From: Polyangium spumosum | GTDB lineage: Bacteria > Myxococcota_A > Polyangia > Polyangiales > Polyangiaceae | DNA: 64,000 nt | Direction: 5' to 3' | Assembly (NCBI RefSeq): GCF_009649845.1 | Contig: NZ_WJIE01000006.1 | Span: 186,001-250,000, forward strand | Part shown: in pieces, positions 1 through 9,159 of the stretch | How the letters are laid out: every line of letters begins with the position of its first letter | How positions within the stretch are numbered: the first letter of the stretch is position 1 | The notes under the pieces: generated by a model | The model's database searches: none | What the model was told of the DNA's origin: nothing | What the model saw: only the letters and a program-made list of their open reading frames with translations | Translations under genes and position numbers: made by a program

Positions 1-70
1 CCTCGAGCGCGTTCTGACGAGAAAGGCCAAGAACTTGCCCGGAACCCTTCACGCGGCGTCTCGTGGGTAC

Positions 71-526
71 GTGCGCCGAACCTTCGCCCTCCTCCTCGTG
101 GCCCTCGCCGCTTCGGGCTGCATGATGCCCCAGACGCCGACGGACAAGCTCATGGACGCCGCGTACGACCACAACACGGCCCTGCGCTTCGGCCGCATGG
201 ACATCGCGCGTGAGCACGTCGTGGCGTCGGCGCGCGAGGCGTGGGCGCAGCGGCATGCGTCCTGGGGGGGTCGGGTGCGCGTCGTTGATCTCGAGCTCTC
301 CGACGTCCGCATGAAGGCCCGCGACGAGGCCGAGGTCCGCGTGCGCGTCGAGTGGCAACGCATCGACGAGGCCGAGCTCCGCACGACCGAGCTCGTCCAG
401 AAGTGGCGCAACGCGAGCGGCTGGCGCGTGCACGCCGAAGAGTGCGCCAGCGGCGACACGGCCCTTCTCGATCGTCCCGCGGACACGGCCAAACCCAAAG
501 CCGGCAGCGCAAAGGACGATTTTTAG
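71..526 (+). CDS. Putative lipoprotein, unknown function
   Basis: I do not recognise the family. From the GTG at 71 the protein is 151 residues and opens with a lipoprotein signal peptide (Arg-Arg, about 12 hydrophobic residues, then A-S-G-C with the lipobox Cys at 17). The rest is charged and mixed alpha/beta, with several Glu/Arg-rich strands and a polar Lys-rich tail. The reading frame is open to the left edge of the window and has an earlier TTG at 35 preceded by a purine-rich stretch. GTG 71 is preferred because it puts the signal peptide at the N-terminus, but a 5' truncated longer gene is not excluded. It converges on the small gene at 651-818. Confidence 0.6.
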   Translation: MRRTFALLLVALAASGCMMPQTPTDKLMDAAYDHNTALRFGRMDIAREHVVASAREAWAQRHASWGGRVRVVDLELSDVRMKARDEAEVRVRVEWQRIDEAELRTTELVQKWRNASGWRVHAEECASGDTALLDRPADTAKPKAGSAKDDF

Positions 527-528
527 GT

Positions 529-640
529 CCCCTCTCCCCCCACCCACCCCTCTCCCGCGAGCGGGGGTTTGGGGGCGTAGCTCGGCTTGTCCGAGCGTAG
601 CCCCCAAGCGATGAATGAGGGGCGGGGGTGAGGGAGTCTT
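529..640. repeat. GC-rich palindromic intergenic repeat, copy 1
   Basis: A decorated copy of a C-run/G-run inverted repeat: CCCCTCTCCCGCGAGCGGGG followed by a TTTGGGGGCG segment, with outer arms of CCC-rich and GGGGTGAGGG sequence. It fills the space between two convergent genes. Related copies lie at 56754-56790 and 60743-60793. It probably folds into a hairpin that serves as a shared terminator. Confidence 0.55.
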
Positions 641-650
641 CCCGGAACGA

Positions 651-818
651 TCAGCTCGCCGCAGCGGGCGCCGCAGCCGCAGCCTTCTTCGACTTCTTCG
701 GCGCTGCGGTCTCCTGCGTGGCCAGCTCGACCTTCGGGGCCTTGGCGCGCGCCTTCTTCTTCACCTGTGCCTTGCGGCGCCTCATCTTGATCGAGTTGCG
801 GCGATCACGGTAACCCAT
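651..818 (-). CDS. Very small basic protein, unknown function
   Basis: A 55-residue reading frame starting with ATG at 818 and ending in TGA at 651. GAGGAG lies about 10 bases upstream of the ATG, a strong ribosome binding site. The N-terminal half is crowded with Arg and Lys (MGYRDRRNSIKMRRRKAQVK and onward) and the C-terminal half is Ala/Lys/Pro rich. Such composition fits binding to nucleic acid or the ribosome, but this is inference and I cannot name a family. It is oriented convergently to the lipoprotein gene at 71-526, with the palindromic repeat between them. Confidence 0.6.
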   Translation of the reverse strand: MGYRDRRNSIKMRRRKAQVKKKARAKAPKVELATQETAAPKKSKKAAAAAPAAAS

Positions 819-1005
819 CGCGTGTGACTCCTCGGGGGATGCTTTTGCGGGCCTCGGCGCAACGTTGGTTGCGCGAGCCCCGTCGTTCGGTCTGAAAAAC
901 GGGCGGCAAATCTGCCCAAGAAGGGGCCCGCCCGCAAGGATTCAGGGAAGGATCGTGCCCGGCGCCGAAGCGCAGGCTCGTCAGCCTCGGCGGACCGCTC
1001 CCTCT

Positions 1006-1269
1006 TCAGCCTCCGCTGACCGCTCCGTCGAGGGCGACCTCACGGCCGCGGACCTCGAGGCGATACCGGGAGTTCACGGTCTCGATGTAGAAGACTTCCC
1101 GCCCCGCGAGCCGGAGGACCCGCTTGACCGGTGTCGTCACGTATTCGTGCATCCCGTCGGAAAACTCGATCACGACGACAGAGCCTTTCCGCGGAGCACG
1201 TACCAGTCGACCGACGACGGCGCGGGAGCCACGGCCGAGCTTGCGGAGCACAACTTGCACAGCAGCCAT
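1006..1269 (-). CDS. Small conserved-looking hypothetical protein
   Basis: An 87-residue protein from ATG 1269 (a GTG 12 codons upstream is possible). It is basic at the N-terminus, then shows alternating hydrophobic residues typical of a small beta-barrel (VVVIEFSDGMHEYVTTPVKR, then a V-F-Y-I-E-T strand). This would fit an SH3-like or KOW-like fold, but no signature is decisive. No signal peptide or membrane segment. The ribosome binding site is weak. Function unknown. Confidence 0.5.
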   Translation of the reverse strand: MAAVQVVLRKLGRGSRAVVGRLVRAPRKGSVVVIEFSDGMHEYVTTPVKRVLRLAGREVFYIETVNSRYRLEVRGREVALDGAVSGG

Positions 1270-1545
1270 CCTAGCATGCACTCGCGAGACGGGCACAAGC
1301 TGCACAAGGGCGGCGCCTGATTTCCGCGCGTCCGTCCAGCTTCACACGGCGAAGATCCGCCGCCGACGCGACACATACCGCGCCGCTCCAGCGTCTCGCG
1401 CCTCGACGCCGACTCCCCCAAACCTCCGAAAATACCGGAGATCCCGGCCTTTCCCGAGGAAGGGAGACGGAGCCCGGGGGGCGTCGGGGCATACGCTTGC
1501 GGTTTCCCCTTGCCTCTTTTGCCCGTCCGCGGTCTGTCTGCGCCC

Positions 1546-2127
1546 GTGCGCGGGGTACCTGCTCGTCCGACCGGGTCCGTCGAGGTGATCACGGGCTCGA
1601 TGTTCAGTGGAAAAACCGAGGAGCTCATCCGCCGCATCAAGCGCGCGATCCTCGCCCGTCAGCGCGTGCAGGCGTTCAAGCCGCGCATCGACGACCGTTA
1701 CGACGCCCATCGTATCGTCAGCCACGAGGCCGTGAGCGTCGAGGCCGTCGCCGTCGGCACGAGCGCGAGCATCGAGGAGCGCGTGCTCGACGAGACCGAC
1801 GTCGTCGCCATCGACGAGGCGCAGTTCTTCGATCGAGGCATCGTCGAGGTCTGCGACAAACTCGCGAACCGCGGCCTGCGCGTCATCGCCGCCGGCCTCG
1901 ACCAGGACTACCTCGGCCGCCCCTTCCCGCCGATGCCCGAGCTCATGGCCATCGCCGAGGAGGTCACCAAGGTGCACGCCGTCTGCGCCGTCTGCGGCGG
2001 CCCCGCGAGCCGCTCGCAGCGCCTCATCCCGCAGGCCACGACGGTGCTCGTCGGCGGCGCCGAGAGCTACGAGGCACGCTGCCGCGGCTGCTTCGAGCCA
2101 CGCGACGTGCCTCGCACCGAGTTCTAG
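1546..2127 (+). CDS. tdk: Thymidine kinase (type II)
   Basis: Phosphorylates thymidine to dTMP with ATP in the pyrimidine salvage pathway, in the cytosol. The 193-residue protein has the P-loop GSMFSGKT at residues 17-24, the DEAQFF motif carrying the catalytic Glu, and a zinc-binding pair C-A-V-C and C-R-G-C near the C-terminus, as expected for the small tetrameric bacterial enzymes. The GTG at 1546 gives the usual short lead before the P-loop; a TTG at 1510 in frame is an alternative. The stop overlaps the end of the convergent transpeptidase gene by four bases, so no terminator lies between them. Confidence 0.95.
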   Translation: MRGVPARPTGSVEVITGSMFSGKTEELIRRIKRAILARQRVQAFKPRIDDRYDAHRIVSHEAVSVEAVAVGTSASIEERVLDETDVVAIDEAQFFDRGIVEVCDKLANRGLRVIAAGLDQDYLGRPFPPMPELMAIAEEVTKVHAVCAVCGGPASRSQRLIPQATTVLVGGAESYEARCRGCFEPRDVPRTEF

Positions 2128-3401
2128 CGTCGCGCCCGCGAGCCCGTGTCGAACGGGCTCCGCACGCCCGGCGCGTCCTTGTCCGCGAAGTACACGCGCA
2201 GCATGTCCGACGCGACGTTCGTCGCCTTCACGCGCCACTTCGCCCCGTTCGCCACCAGCACCGACAGCGCGATCTCGGGTTTGTCGCTCGGCGCGAAGCC
2301 CACCCACCACGTGTAGAACGGGCCCTCGGGCGTCGGCTTCGTGAGCGTCCCCGTCTTGCCCGCGATGCGGATGTTCGGCAGGTAGGCCCGGCCCGCTCGG
2401 TCGTGGAACGACTTGTAGCTCGTCCCCGACTCCACGGTCTGCTCCATCATCGTGGTGATCGCCTGCGCCGTCTGCTCGCTCATCACCCGCTTGAGGGGCA
2501 AACGGGCCGTGGGGCCCCGGTAGATCTCGCCGTCCTCGTCCTTCACGTTGTCCACGATCGAGAGGCGGATCATCTCGCCGCCGTTGGCGACCGTCGTGGC
2601 CAGGTTCGCGGCCTGGAACGGCGAGAGCGTCGTGTTCCAGAAGCCGGCGGCCGTGCGGGCGAAGCCGAGCTCGTCCTCGGGCAGGGAGATCGTGCTCTGC
2701 GCGAGCTTCACGTCGAACGGGATGTCCTGCCCCCAGCCGAGCTTCTGCGCCGTCCCTTCGAGCGCGCCTCGATCGAGGTTCCTGCTCGCGAGCCGGGCGA
2801 AGACCGTGTTCAGGCTCCGGCCCATCGCCTGCGCGAGCGTGGCGCACCACTTGTCGCGTTTCTTGTTGTCGACGAGGTCCCGCGCGGTGATCGAGTGCTC
2901 GCCGCCCGAGTAACATTGCTTCGTGTTCGGCCCGAGCCCGGCTTGCTCCACGAGCGCCGTCGCCGTGACGATCTTGAACACGCTCGCCGAGGGCGCCGTC
3001 GCCTCCGCGGCGACGTCGTGCAGCGCCCCTTGGTCGACGTAACTCGCCCACGCGAGGACCTTGCCCGTCTTGATGTCCGTCATCACGACGGCGCCCTCGG
3101 GCACGCGCCCTTGGCGCATGAACGCCATCGCCGCGCGCTGGTACTTCGGCACCACCGTGAGCTCCGCCCGACGATTGCCGTGCGCAGGCGCGATCGCGAC
3201 GTTGCCTCGATCGTCGATGCGCGTGAGATCGACGTCCGTGAGTGGAGGTGGTGTCACCTCCCGCGTGACGACGGGCCCTCCGTTCGTTTCGATTTTGCTC
3301 TTCGCGAGGAGGCCGGCGAGCTCCACGTCGTGCTTGCGCAACATGGGGAGCGTGACGGCCACGAGCCCCACGGCGGCACCGATGGCGATCCACTGACGCA
3401 T
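2124..3401 (-). CDS. Penicillin-binding protein transpeptidase domain protein
   Basis: Cross-links peptidoglycan peptides at the outer face of the inner membrane. It is a 425-residue protein with an N-terminal membrane anchor (about residues 5-20) and one transpeptidase domain. The acyl-enzyme motif SxxK is S140-V-F-K143, the second motif is S-L-N in GRSLNTVF, and the third is K-T-G in AGKTGTLTK. It lacks a glycosyltransferase domain and a long dimerisation region, so it is a compact class B-like or class D-like enzyme. The substrate and whether it resists beta-lactams cannot be told from sequence. The porin gene downstream at 3466-5313 is on the same strand but upstream in transcription. Confidence 0.88.
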   Translation of the reverse strand: MRQWIAIGAAVGLVAVTLPMLRKHDVELAGLLAKSKIETNGGPVVTREVTPPPLTDVDLTRIDDRGNVAIAPAHGNRRAELTVVPKYQRAAMAFMRQGRVPEGAVVMTDIKTGKVLAWASYVDQGALHDVAAEATAPSASVFKIVTATALVEQAGLGPNTKQCYSGGEHSITARDLVDNKKRDKWCATLAQAMGRSLNTVFARLASRNLDRGALEGTAQKLGWGQDIPFDVKLAQSTISLPEDELGFARTAAGFWNTTLSPFQAANLATTVANGGEMIRLSIVDNVKDEDGEIYRGPTARLPLKRVMSEQTAQAITTMMEQTVESGTSYKSFHDRAGRAYLPNIRIAGKTGTLTKPTPEGPFYTWWVGFAPSDKPEIALSVLVANGAKWRVKATNVASDMLRVYFADKDAPGVRSPFDTGSRARR

Positions 3402-3465
3402 TGGCTAACCGGGCCTTAACGCGCGGCGCGAGGCTGGGCCAAAATTGTGGTGCGACCTTGGGACC

Positions 3466-5313
3466 TCAAAAGTTCAAGGCCGCGCGCGCGCCGAGCTCGT
3501 GCATCCACGCCGAGGATCGCGCCGGGTTGTCCGCGTCGTCGAGCAGGTTCCCCGGCACGAGCGCGAGGTTCTCCCCCGCGCCGCTCCCCGGCGTGTGGTA
3601 GGCGAGCCAGTTCACCGTCACCCGGACGAACCGCGTGTGCCAGTACGTCGCGCCGAGGCCGAGCTGCAGCACCGAGATCTTCGACGTCCGCCCCGGCGCG
3701 CCGGGCGTGGCCGCGTCGTAGTCGCCCCCGCGCGCCGCGCCGTCGTAACGCGCCTGGACGCCTGCCGCGATCGCCATCACCTCGAGCCCGCGCCTGTCGT
3801 CGTAGCTCTTCTTGGGCGTGCCGCTCGACAGGTCGAGCCGCGGTGGCCGGGAAAAACCCGGCTCGCCGCCGACGAACGCGTCGCCGACGGGCCACGCCGA
3901 CGCGTGCACGTACCAGCCCACGCCCTCGACGTTGCCGATCCGCTCGGTGTACCTGAACGCGAGCCCGTCCAGCGCCTCGCGTGTCCCGTTGTCGACCCAG
4001 TACGCCTCGGCGCGCAGCTCGTACCGATCGATCGGCACGCGCAGCTCGCCGCCGATGCGGTTTTGCGCGCCCGACGGCAGGACGCGCACGAGCCTGCCGC
4101 GTGAATCGTGGTAGCGCGGATCCCAGAGGGCGAACCCCTGCGCCGTGGTGATCGCGGGATAGTCGTACGCGACGAACGCCGGGTCTCGCGCGCCGCGTTG
4201 CGCGCTCACGCCGATGTGCGCGCGCGAGAGCGCCGCGGACAAACCCGAGGGCGCCTCCTCGTCGCCCATCGACGTGCCTCGGGCGAAGGGGCGCACCACG
4301 ACGCGGCCGATGAAATCGGGGTAGGCGTCGACCTGCGGCCGATTCGGTCCGTCGCCGACGAAGAGGCCGAGCTCGTAGCTCAGGGTTTGCGCCTCGTTGA
4401 GGTCGCCCCAGATCGTCATGCCGATTTCCTTGCCGTTCGGCTGGACGAACGCTCGAATCGGCAGCACCCGCTCCATCCACGGGTGCAGATCGTTGCCCGT
4501 GCGGTTCTCCAGGGAAAACGGGGCCTGGTGCTGCCCGAGCATCACGTGAAACTGACGGAGCAGGGTGTAGTCGAGGTAGGCGTTCGCGAGCTGCGCCGTC
4601 GGGCCCACGGACTGGGGCGGCAGGAAGCGCGACCCCGTGGAGAGCGGCGCTTGTCCGGGCGGCAAGCTCGGCGGCTGGGCCTCGCCGATCGGGTTCGTTA
4701 TGGGCTGCCCGCCGAAATCCACCCCGATGAGGGCAAACCACCGGCGGAAGAGGTCGGCGCCGACCTCGATACGGGCGCGACGTGCAAAAAAACGCGGCGT
4801 GAGCAACGCGCCGCCGCTCTCGGCCGGGAGCGCGCCCGCGCCGCCGCCGAGGAAGGAATGGAAATCGAGGTGCAGGCGGCCCCGCACATACACGCGGATG
4901 TCGTCCGAGGGGTCGCGCAGGAAAACGCCGCCTTGAAAGCCGGCGAGGGCCAAACGCGGCTCCGTGCGGCTGGGCACGTCCACCTCGAGCGGGAAAGGCT
5001 GCACCGGCGCTGGCGGAGGCGTCACCACGGGCGGCGTTTTTCCAGCCGGCGGCGGCGGCGGCGGACCGGCGGGCGAAGCCGGCGGCGGAATCACCTTCGG
5101 CCGCGGGAGAGGCCCCGGCAGGCGGATGGGGGGCCTCTGCGGCGGAGCGGGCTGCGTGGTCTTTCCCGGTTCGGCGGGCGGCGCCGGCGGAACCTGTGCG
5201 AGCGCCGGAACAGAAAAAACACACCCGAGCGCGCCGAAGAGCACCGCCTTGGCTATGCTCCCGCGCGAGCCTCCCCCGAGGCGCTTCGTGTCCCCGCTTT
5301 TCGTGTGCACCAT
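3466..5313 (-). CDS. OprO/OprP-like outer-membrane porin
   Basis: A 615-residue predicted outer-membrane barrel. From ATG 5313 there is a basic start, a hydrophobic core and a cleavage site ending A-L-A-Q, then a Pro-rich linker of about 65 residues. The barrel region has the style of the phosphate-selective porin family: FFARRARIEV, LRQFHVMLGQHQAPFSLEN, then repeated amphipathic strands. The chain ends in Phe, the usual signal for barrel insertion. The Pro-rich segment is unusual for this family and may span the periplasm or bind peptidoglycan. The transported ion is not known. The gene diverges from phoH across about 90 bases. Confidence 0.82.
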   Translation of the reverse strand: MVHTKSGDTKRLGGGSRGSIAKAVLFGALGCVFSVPALAQVPPAPPAEPGKTTQPAPPQRPPIRLPGPLPRPKVIPPPASPAGPPPPPPAGKTPPVVTPPPAPVQPFPLEVDVPSRTEPRLALAGFQGGVFLRDPSDDIRVYVRGRLHLDFHSFLGGGAGALPAESGGALLTPRFFARRARIEVGADLFRRWFALIGVDFGGQPITNPIGEAQPPSLPPGQAPLSTGSRFLPPQSVGPTAQLANAYLDYTLLRQFHVMLGQHQAPFSLENRTGNDLHPWMERVLPIRAFVQPNGKEIGMTIWGDLNEAQTLSYELGLFVGDGPNRPQVDAYPDFIGRVVVRPFARGTSMGDEEAPSGLSAALSRAHIGVSAQRGARDPAFVAYDYPAITTAQGFALWDPRYHDSRGRLVRVLPSGAQNRIGGELRVPIDRYELRAEAYWVDNGTREALDGLAFRYTERIGNVEGVGWYVHASAWPVGDAFVGGEPGFSRPPRLDLSSGTPKKSYDDRRGLEVMAIAAGVQARYDGAARGGDYDAATPGAPGRTSKISVLQLGLGATYWHTRFVRVTVNWLAYHTPGSGAGENLALVPGNLLDDADNPARSSAWMHELGARAALNF

Positions 5314-5402
5314 TCGCGGAATGTTTCCGGCTTCGCGCCCGACAGGCGGGCACGACGCTCGCACGCGCGAGGCAGAGGGTCAAGGAGACGACAGAGCGAA
5401 CC

Positions 5403-6500
5403 ATGAGCAGCAGCACGCCCATTCGGATCACGGCCGACGTCGAGGTGCTCGACAACGCCACGCTCGTCTCGCTCGCCGGTCCGGCGAGTGAACACCTGAA
5501 GTCCGTGGCGAGGACGCTCGGCCTCGACGCGAGCCTGCGGGGCAACATCATTCGCCTCGCCGGGGACGCGGACGCGGTCGCGCTCGCCGAGCGATTCCTC
5601 GCCGAGGCCGCCCAGCTCCTGCGCAGCGGCGCCGTGCTCGACGCGCAGGATTACGTGCGCGCCGTACAAGCCCTCCGCGAGGACCCCGCGCTCACGCTCC
5701 GCGAGCTCTTCGAGGACGTCGTGCTCGTCACGGCGCGACGCAGGCCCATCACCGCCAAGACGATCGCGCAAAAGCGATACATCCAGGCGATCCGCACGCA
5801 CGACATGACGTTCGGCATCGGGCCGGCGGGCACGGGCAAGACCTACCTCGCCATGGCGATGGCGGTGCACGCGCTGCTCGAGCGGCGGGTCAAGCGCATC
5901 ATCCTGACGCGCCCCGCGGTCGAAGCGGGCGAGCGGCTCGGCTTTTTGCCGGGCGACCTCGCCGAGAAGGTAAACCCGTACCTGCGTCCGCTCTATGATG
6001 CTTTGCACGACATGATGGACGCCGACAAAGCCTCGGGCCTCGTCTCCCGCGGACAGATCGAGGTCGCGCCGCTCGCGTTCATGCGTGGCCGCACGCTGAA
6101 CGATTCCTTCGTCATCCTCGACGAGGCGCAGAACGCGACGAGTGATCAGATGCGCATGTTCCTCACGCGCCTCGGTTACTCGTCCCGCGCGGTCGTCACG
6201 GGCGACGTCACGCAGGTCGACCTCCCGCACGGCGCGCGGAGCGGCCTCGCCGAGGCGCGCGAGCTGCTCGCGGGCATCGACGGCATCGCGATCTGTCACT
6301 TCAGCGAGGTCGACGTCGTCCGCCACCCCCTCGTGCAGCGCATCATCGTCGCCTACGAGAAGCGTGATCAGGAGGTCGCGGCGCGGCGCGCGGAGAAAGA
6401 GCGCGAGCGGGATCGCCGCGACGGGCCGGCCGCGGCGCAATCGGCCCCGACGAACCCTGGCTCCGCGGACGAACCACGCGAAAAAGGGGCCGCCTCGTGA
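5403..6500 (+). CDS. phoH: PhoH-like ATPase (YbeZ family)
   Basis: A cytosolic P-loop ATPase of the PhoH/YbeZ family, linked in other bacteria to RNA and ribosome metabolism with YbeY. The 365-residue protein has an N-terminal KH-like region, Walker A at G140-PAGTGKT147, and Walker B in FVILDEAQNAT. The C-terminal 50 residues are charged and low complexity. ATG 5403 is chosen because upstream codons overlap the divergent porin's signal sequence. Its stop overlaps the GTG of the next gene by four bases (GTGA), so the two are translationally coupled. ybeY does not follow here. Confidence 0.93.
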   Translation: MSSSTPIRITADVEVLDNATLVSLAGPASEHLKSVARTLGLDASLRGNIIRLAGDADAVALAERFLAEAAQLLRSGAVLDAQDYVRAVQALREDPALTLRELFEDVVLVTARRRPITAKTIAQKRYIQAIRTHDMTFGIGPAGTGKTYLAMAMAVHALLERRVKRIILTRPAVEAGERLGFLPGDLAEKVNPYLRPLYDALHDMMDADKASGLVSRGQIEVAPLAFMRGRTLNDSFVILDEAQNATSDQMRMFLTRLGYSSRAVVTGDVTQVDLPHGARSGLAEARELLAGIDGIAICHFSEVDVVRHPLVQRIIVAYEKRDQEVAARRAEKERERDRRDGPAAAQSAPTNPGSADEPREKGAAS

Positions 6501-8527
6501 GCTTTTTCGTCGACGGTTCGAACGACCCCGCCCGCAGCTCGACGCGATTCGGCCGCGACGCGCTCACCTTGATGAACATCGTCGAGGCGCGCCTCGTGGC
6601 CGACGCGCGAATCGAAGATCGCACCGTCGTCCGGCCGCATCCTTTGCTCGTCACGGTGCGCAGCGACCGGCTCTTCGCGGTGCTCGCCCCCGGCGCGATC
6701 TGGGACCGCGCCCGCGAGGTGCTCCGCCCCTTCGCGCACAAGCTCGCCTCGGGCGAGGCCATGCTCGTCCTCGTCGGCAGCCCTGCGATCGGCGACGTCG
6801 CCGGCGCCTTGAACCGCGGCCTCGGCGCGCTCGTCAGCCCCGACCCGAGCGCCGACGAGCTCTACGTCGCCATCCACAACGTCTGCGAGCTGCTCGAGTC
6901 GAAGGCCCGCGCCGAGGCGCGCGGCAAATGGCTGAACCGCTATCGTTACGAGCTCGGCGAGCTCATCGAGATTGCCAAGGCCATCACCACCGAGCGCGAG
7001 CTCGACAAGCTGCTCTCGCTCATCCTGGAGAAGAGCCGCTTCATCACGGGCGCCGACGCGGGCAGCATCTACGTCGTCGAGGGCGACGACCCCGACCCGC
7101 TCCGCCGCACGTTGCGCTTCAAGCTCTCGCAAAACGACAGCGTGCCCTTCGACGCGCGCGAGTTCACCCTGCCCGTCAGCCCTCGCTCGATGTCGGGTTA
7201 CGTCGCGCTGCACAAGCGCCCGCTCAACATCGCCGACGTCTACGACCTGCCCGCGGTATCGCCGTACGGCTTCGATCGATCGTTCGACGCGAAGATCGGC
7301 TATCGCACGAAGTCGATGCTCTGCATGCCGCTGCTCTCGCGCAAAGGCGAGGTGATCGGCGTCATCCAGCTCATCAACAAGAAGCGCGCGGCCGACCGCA
7401 AGCTCCGCTCGGACGAGGACATCGAAGACCAGGTCGTCCCCTTCGACGCGCGCAGCGAAGAGCTCGTCGGCACGCTCGGATCGCAGGCCGGCATCGCGCT
7501 GGAGAACGCGGTTCTTTATACCGAGATCCACCACATGCTCGAGGGGTTCGTCCGCGCCAGCGTCGAGGCCATCGAGCAACGTGATCCCACGACGAGTGGT
7601 CACTCGCGGCGCGTCGCGCTCCTCACGGTGGGCCTCGCGCGCGCGCTCGAGCGCGACGCCGCCGGCCCCTATCGCGGCGTCACCTGGACGAAGGACGACC
7701 TGCGCGAGCTCGAGTACGCCTCGCTGCTGCACGATTTCGGCAAGATCGGCGTGCGCGAGCAGGTCCTCGTCAAGGCGAAGAAGCTCTATCCGCACGAGCT
7801 CGCCATCATCCGCCATCGTATCGAGATCGCCTCGCGCTCCTACGAGGTGGAGATCCTCGAGCGCAAGCTGCGGCTCGTGCAGCGCGGCGCGCGCGCCGAG
7901 GAGCTCGCGGCGCTCGATCAGGAGTTATCGGCGCGCAAGGCCGAGCTCGAGGCGGCGTATGCGGCCATCTGCGCCGCGAACGAGCCCTCGGTCCTCAAAG
8001 GCGGCGATTTCGCGCGCATCGAGGCCATCGCCCGCGAGACGTTCACCGACTTCTCGGGCGACGTCGTGCCGCTGCTCCTTGCCGAAGAGGTCGCGTGTTT
8101 GTCGGTGGCGCGTGGCTCGCTCACGCCCGCGGAGATCGAGGAGATTCGAAACCACGTCGTCCACACCTACCAGTTTCTCTCGCAGATCCCCTGGGGCAAG
8201 CAGTTCCGCCGCGTCGCCGTCATCGCCGGCTCGCATCACGAGCGGCTGAACGGGACGGGGTATCCGCACCGGCTCCGCGCCGAGGAGATCCCGCTCCAAT
8301 CCAAGATGATGAGCGTCAGCGACATCTTCGACGCGCTCACCGCGAGCGACAGGCCCTACAAGAAGGCCGTCCCCGTCGACCGCGCGCTCGACATCCTCGG
8401 CTTCGAGGTGAAAGACGGGCACGTCGACGCCGACCTCGTGCGGGTCTTCATCGAAGCGAAGGTGTGGAGCGTGCTCGAGCAGCCCGGCGCCCCGCCCTCC
8501 GCGCTCTCGGCGCTCTCGCCGCGATAA
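6497..8527 (+). CDS. GAF domain / HD-GYP domain protein with a large insertion
   Basis: A 676-residue soluble signalling protein. Residues about 10-130 resemble a receiver-like or unknown N-terminal domain, about 155-345 a GAF sensor domain, and 355-670 an HD-GYP phosphodiesterase domain of the kind that cleaves cyclic di-GMP. Metal-site residues visible are H369, H412-D413 in LLHDFGKIGV, H553/H556, and H580-H581 in HHERLNGTGYP. In the classical motif the residue here at N585 is Asp. About 143 residues separate HD from the next His motif, against roughly 27 in typical members; the extra part is helical and charged. It is coupled to phoH by a GTGA overlap. Activity is likely but not certain given these changes. 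Confidence 0.88.
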   Translation: MSFFVDGSNDPARSSTRFGRDALTLMNIVEARLVADARIEDRTVVRPHPLLVTVRSDRLFAVLAPGAIWDRAREVLRPFAHKLASGEAMLVLVGSPAIGDVAGALNRGLGALVSPDPSADELYVAIHNVCELLESKARAEARGKWLNRYRYELGELIEIAKAITTERELDKLLSLILEKSRFITGADAGSIYVVEGDDPDPLRRTLRFKLSQNDSVPFDAREFTLPVSPRSMSGYVALHKRPLNIADVYDLPAVSPYGFDRSFDAKIGYRTKSMLCMPLLSRKGEVIGVIQLINKKRAADRKLRSDEDIEDQVVPFDARSEELVGTLGSQAGIALENAVLYTEIHHMLEGFVRASVEAIEQRDPTTSGHSRRVALLTVGLARALERDAAGPYRGVTWTKDDLRELEYASLLHDFGKIGVREQVLVKAKKLYPHELAIIRHRIEIASRSYEVEILERKLRLVQRGARAEELAALDQELSARKAELEAAYAAICAANEPSVLKGGDFARIEAIARETFTDFSGDVVPLLLAEEVACLSVARGSLTPAEIEEIRNHVVHTYQFLSQIPWGKQFRRVAVIAGSHHERLNGTGYPHRLRAEEIPLQSKMMSVSDIFDALTASDRPYKKAVPVDRALDILGFEVKDGHVDADLVRVFIEAKVWSVLEQPGAPPSALSALSPR

Positions 8528-8530
8528 ACG

Positions 8531-9124
8531 TCAGTCCTTCTTCTTCAGCTCGATTTCGGCCTCGCGCACGACCGACGCGTCCCCGCTCGCCACCCGGATG
8601 CGCCCGACGATCTTGTCGTCTTTGCGCTTGCCCTGGACGATGCCGAACATCGCATTCTTCGAAAGAGCGTCTTCCGGGAAGAACGTCGCGCGCACGTCAT
8701 CCCCCTCGACCTTTCCGCTCAAGCCCGCGGCGCCGAGCGCGCCCTCGGTTTTCCCTTTGAGCTCGCCGTCCGTGCCGATGGTGATCGTGAGCGTCCCCGG
8801 GCCGACGGACGCCTTGCCGTCGTCCTTCGTCCGCACTTTGTCCTTCACCTTGGGCGGCATCTCGACCTCGCCCTTCTTTGCGTCGTAGCGGCCCTCCCAC
8901 GTCCCGACGAGCCCCGGCGGCTCGGCGGGGGCGAGCGCGGAGGCGCTCGGCGCGGCGGCGCTCGGCGCGACGTCGGCGGTTTTTCCGGGAGGAACGGCGG
9001 ACGCGGCGGCGCCCGGAGACGCGGAGGAGGCGGGAGGCGCTCCCCCCTCGCCGCCGCTCTTTTCACAAGCGACGAGGGAAAGGCTGACGACGAGGGAGAG
9101 GGCCGTGGAAACGCGGTGTCGCAT
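8531..9124 (-). CDS. Putative lipoprotein with Ala/Pro/Ser linker
   Basis: A 197-residue protein from ATG 9124 with a lipoprotein signal peptide (lipobox L-V-A-C, Cys 20), then about 55 residues of Ala/Ser/Pro/Gly linker and a compact beta-rich domain (G-T-W-E-G-R-Y, L-T-I-T-I-G-T-D-G) of the kind found in small ligand-binding or lipocalin-like barrels. I do not recognise a family. It begins 35 bases after the Bax-inhibitor-1 gene on the same strand, so the two may be co-transcribed, and converges with the HD-GYP gene with three bases between stops. Confidence 0.72.
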   Translation of the reverse strand: MRHRVSTALSLVVSLSLVACEKSGGEGGAPPASSASPGAAASAVPPGKTADVAPSAAAPSASALAPAEPPGLVGTWEGRYDAKKGEVEMPPKVKDKVRTKDDGKASVGPGTLTITIGTDGELKGKTEGALGAAGLSGKVEGDDVRATFFPEDALSKNAMFGIVQGKRKDDKIVGRIRVASGDASVVREAEIELKKKD

Positions 9125-9159
9125 CGGGCGCCGTTGCTTGGCCCGAGTCGTCGTCCGCG

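Noticed and set aside
1-34. A possible end of an upstream gene at the left edge
   Set aside because: Only a few codons are visible in any frame, so nothing can be supported.
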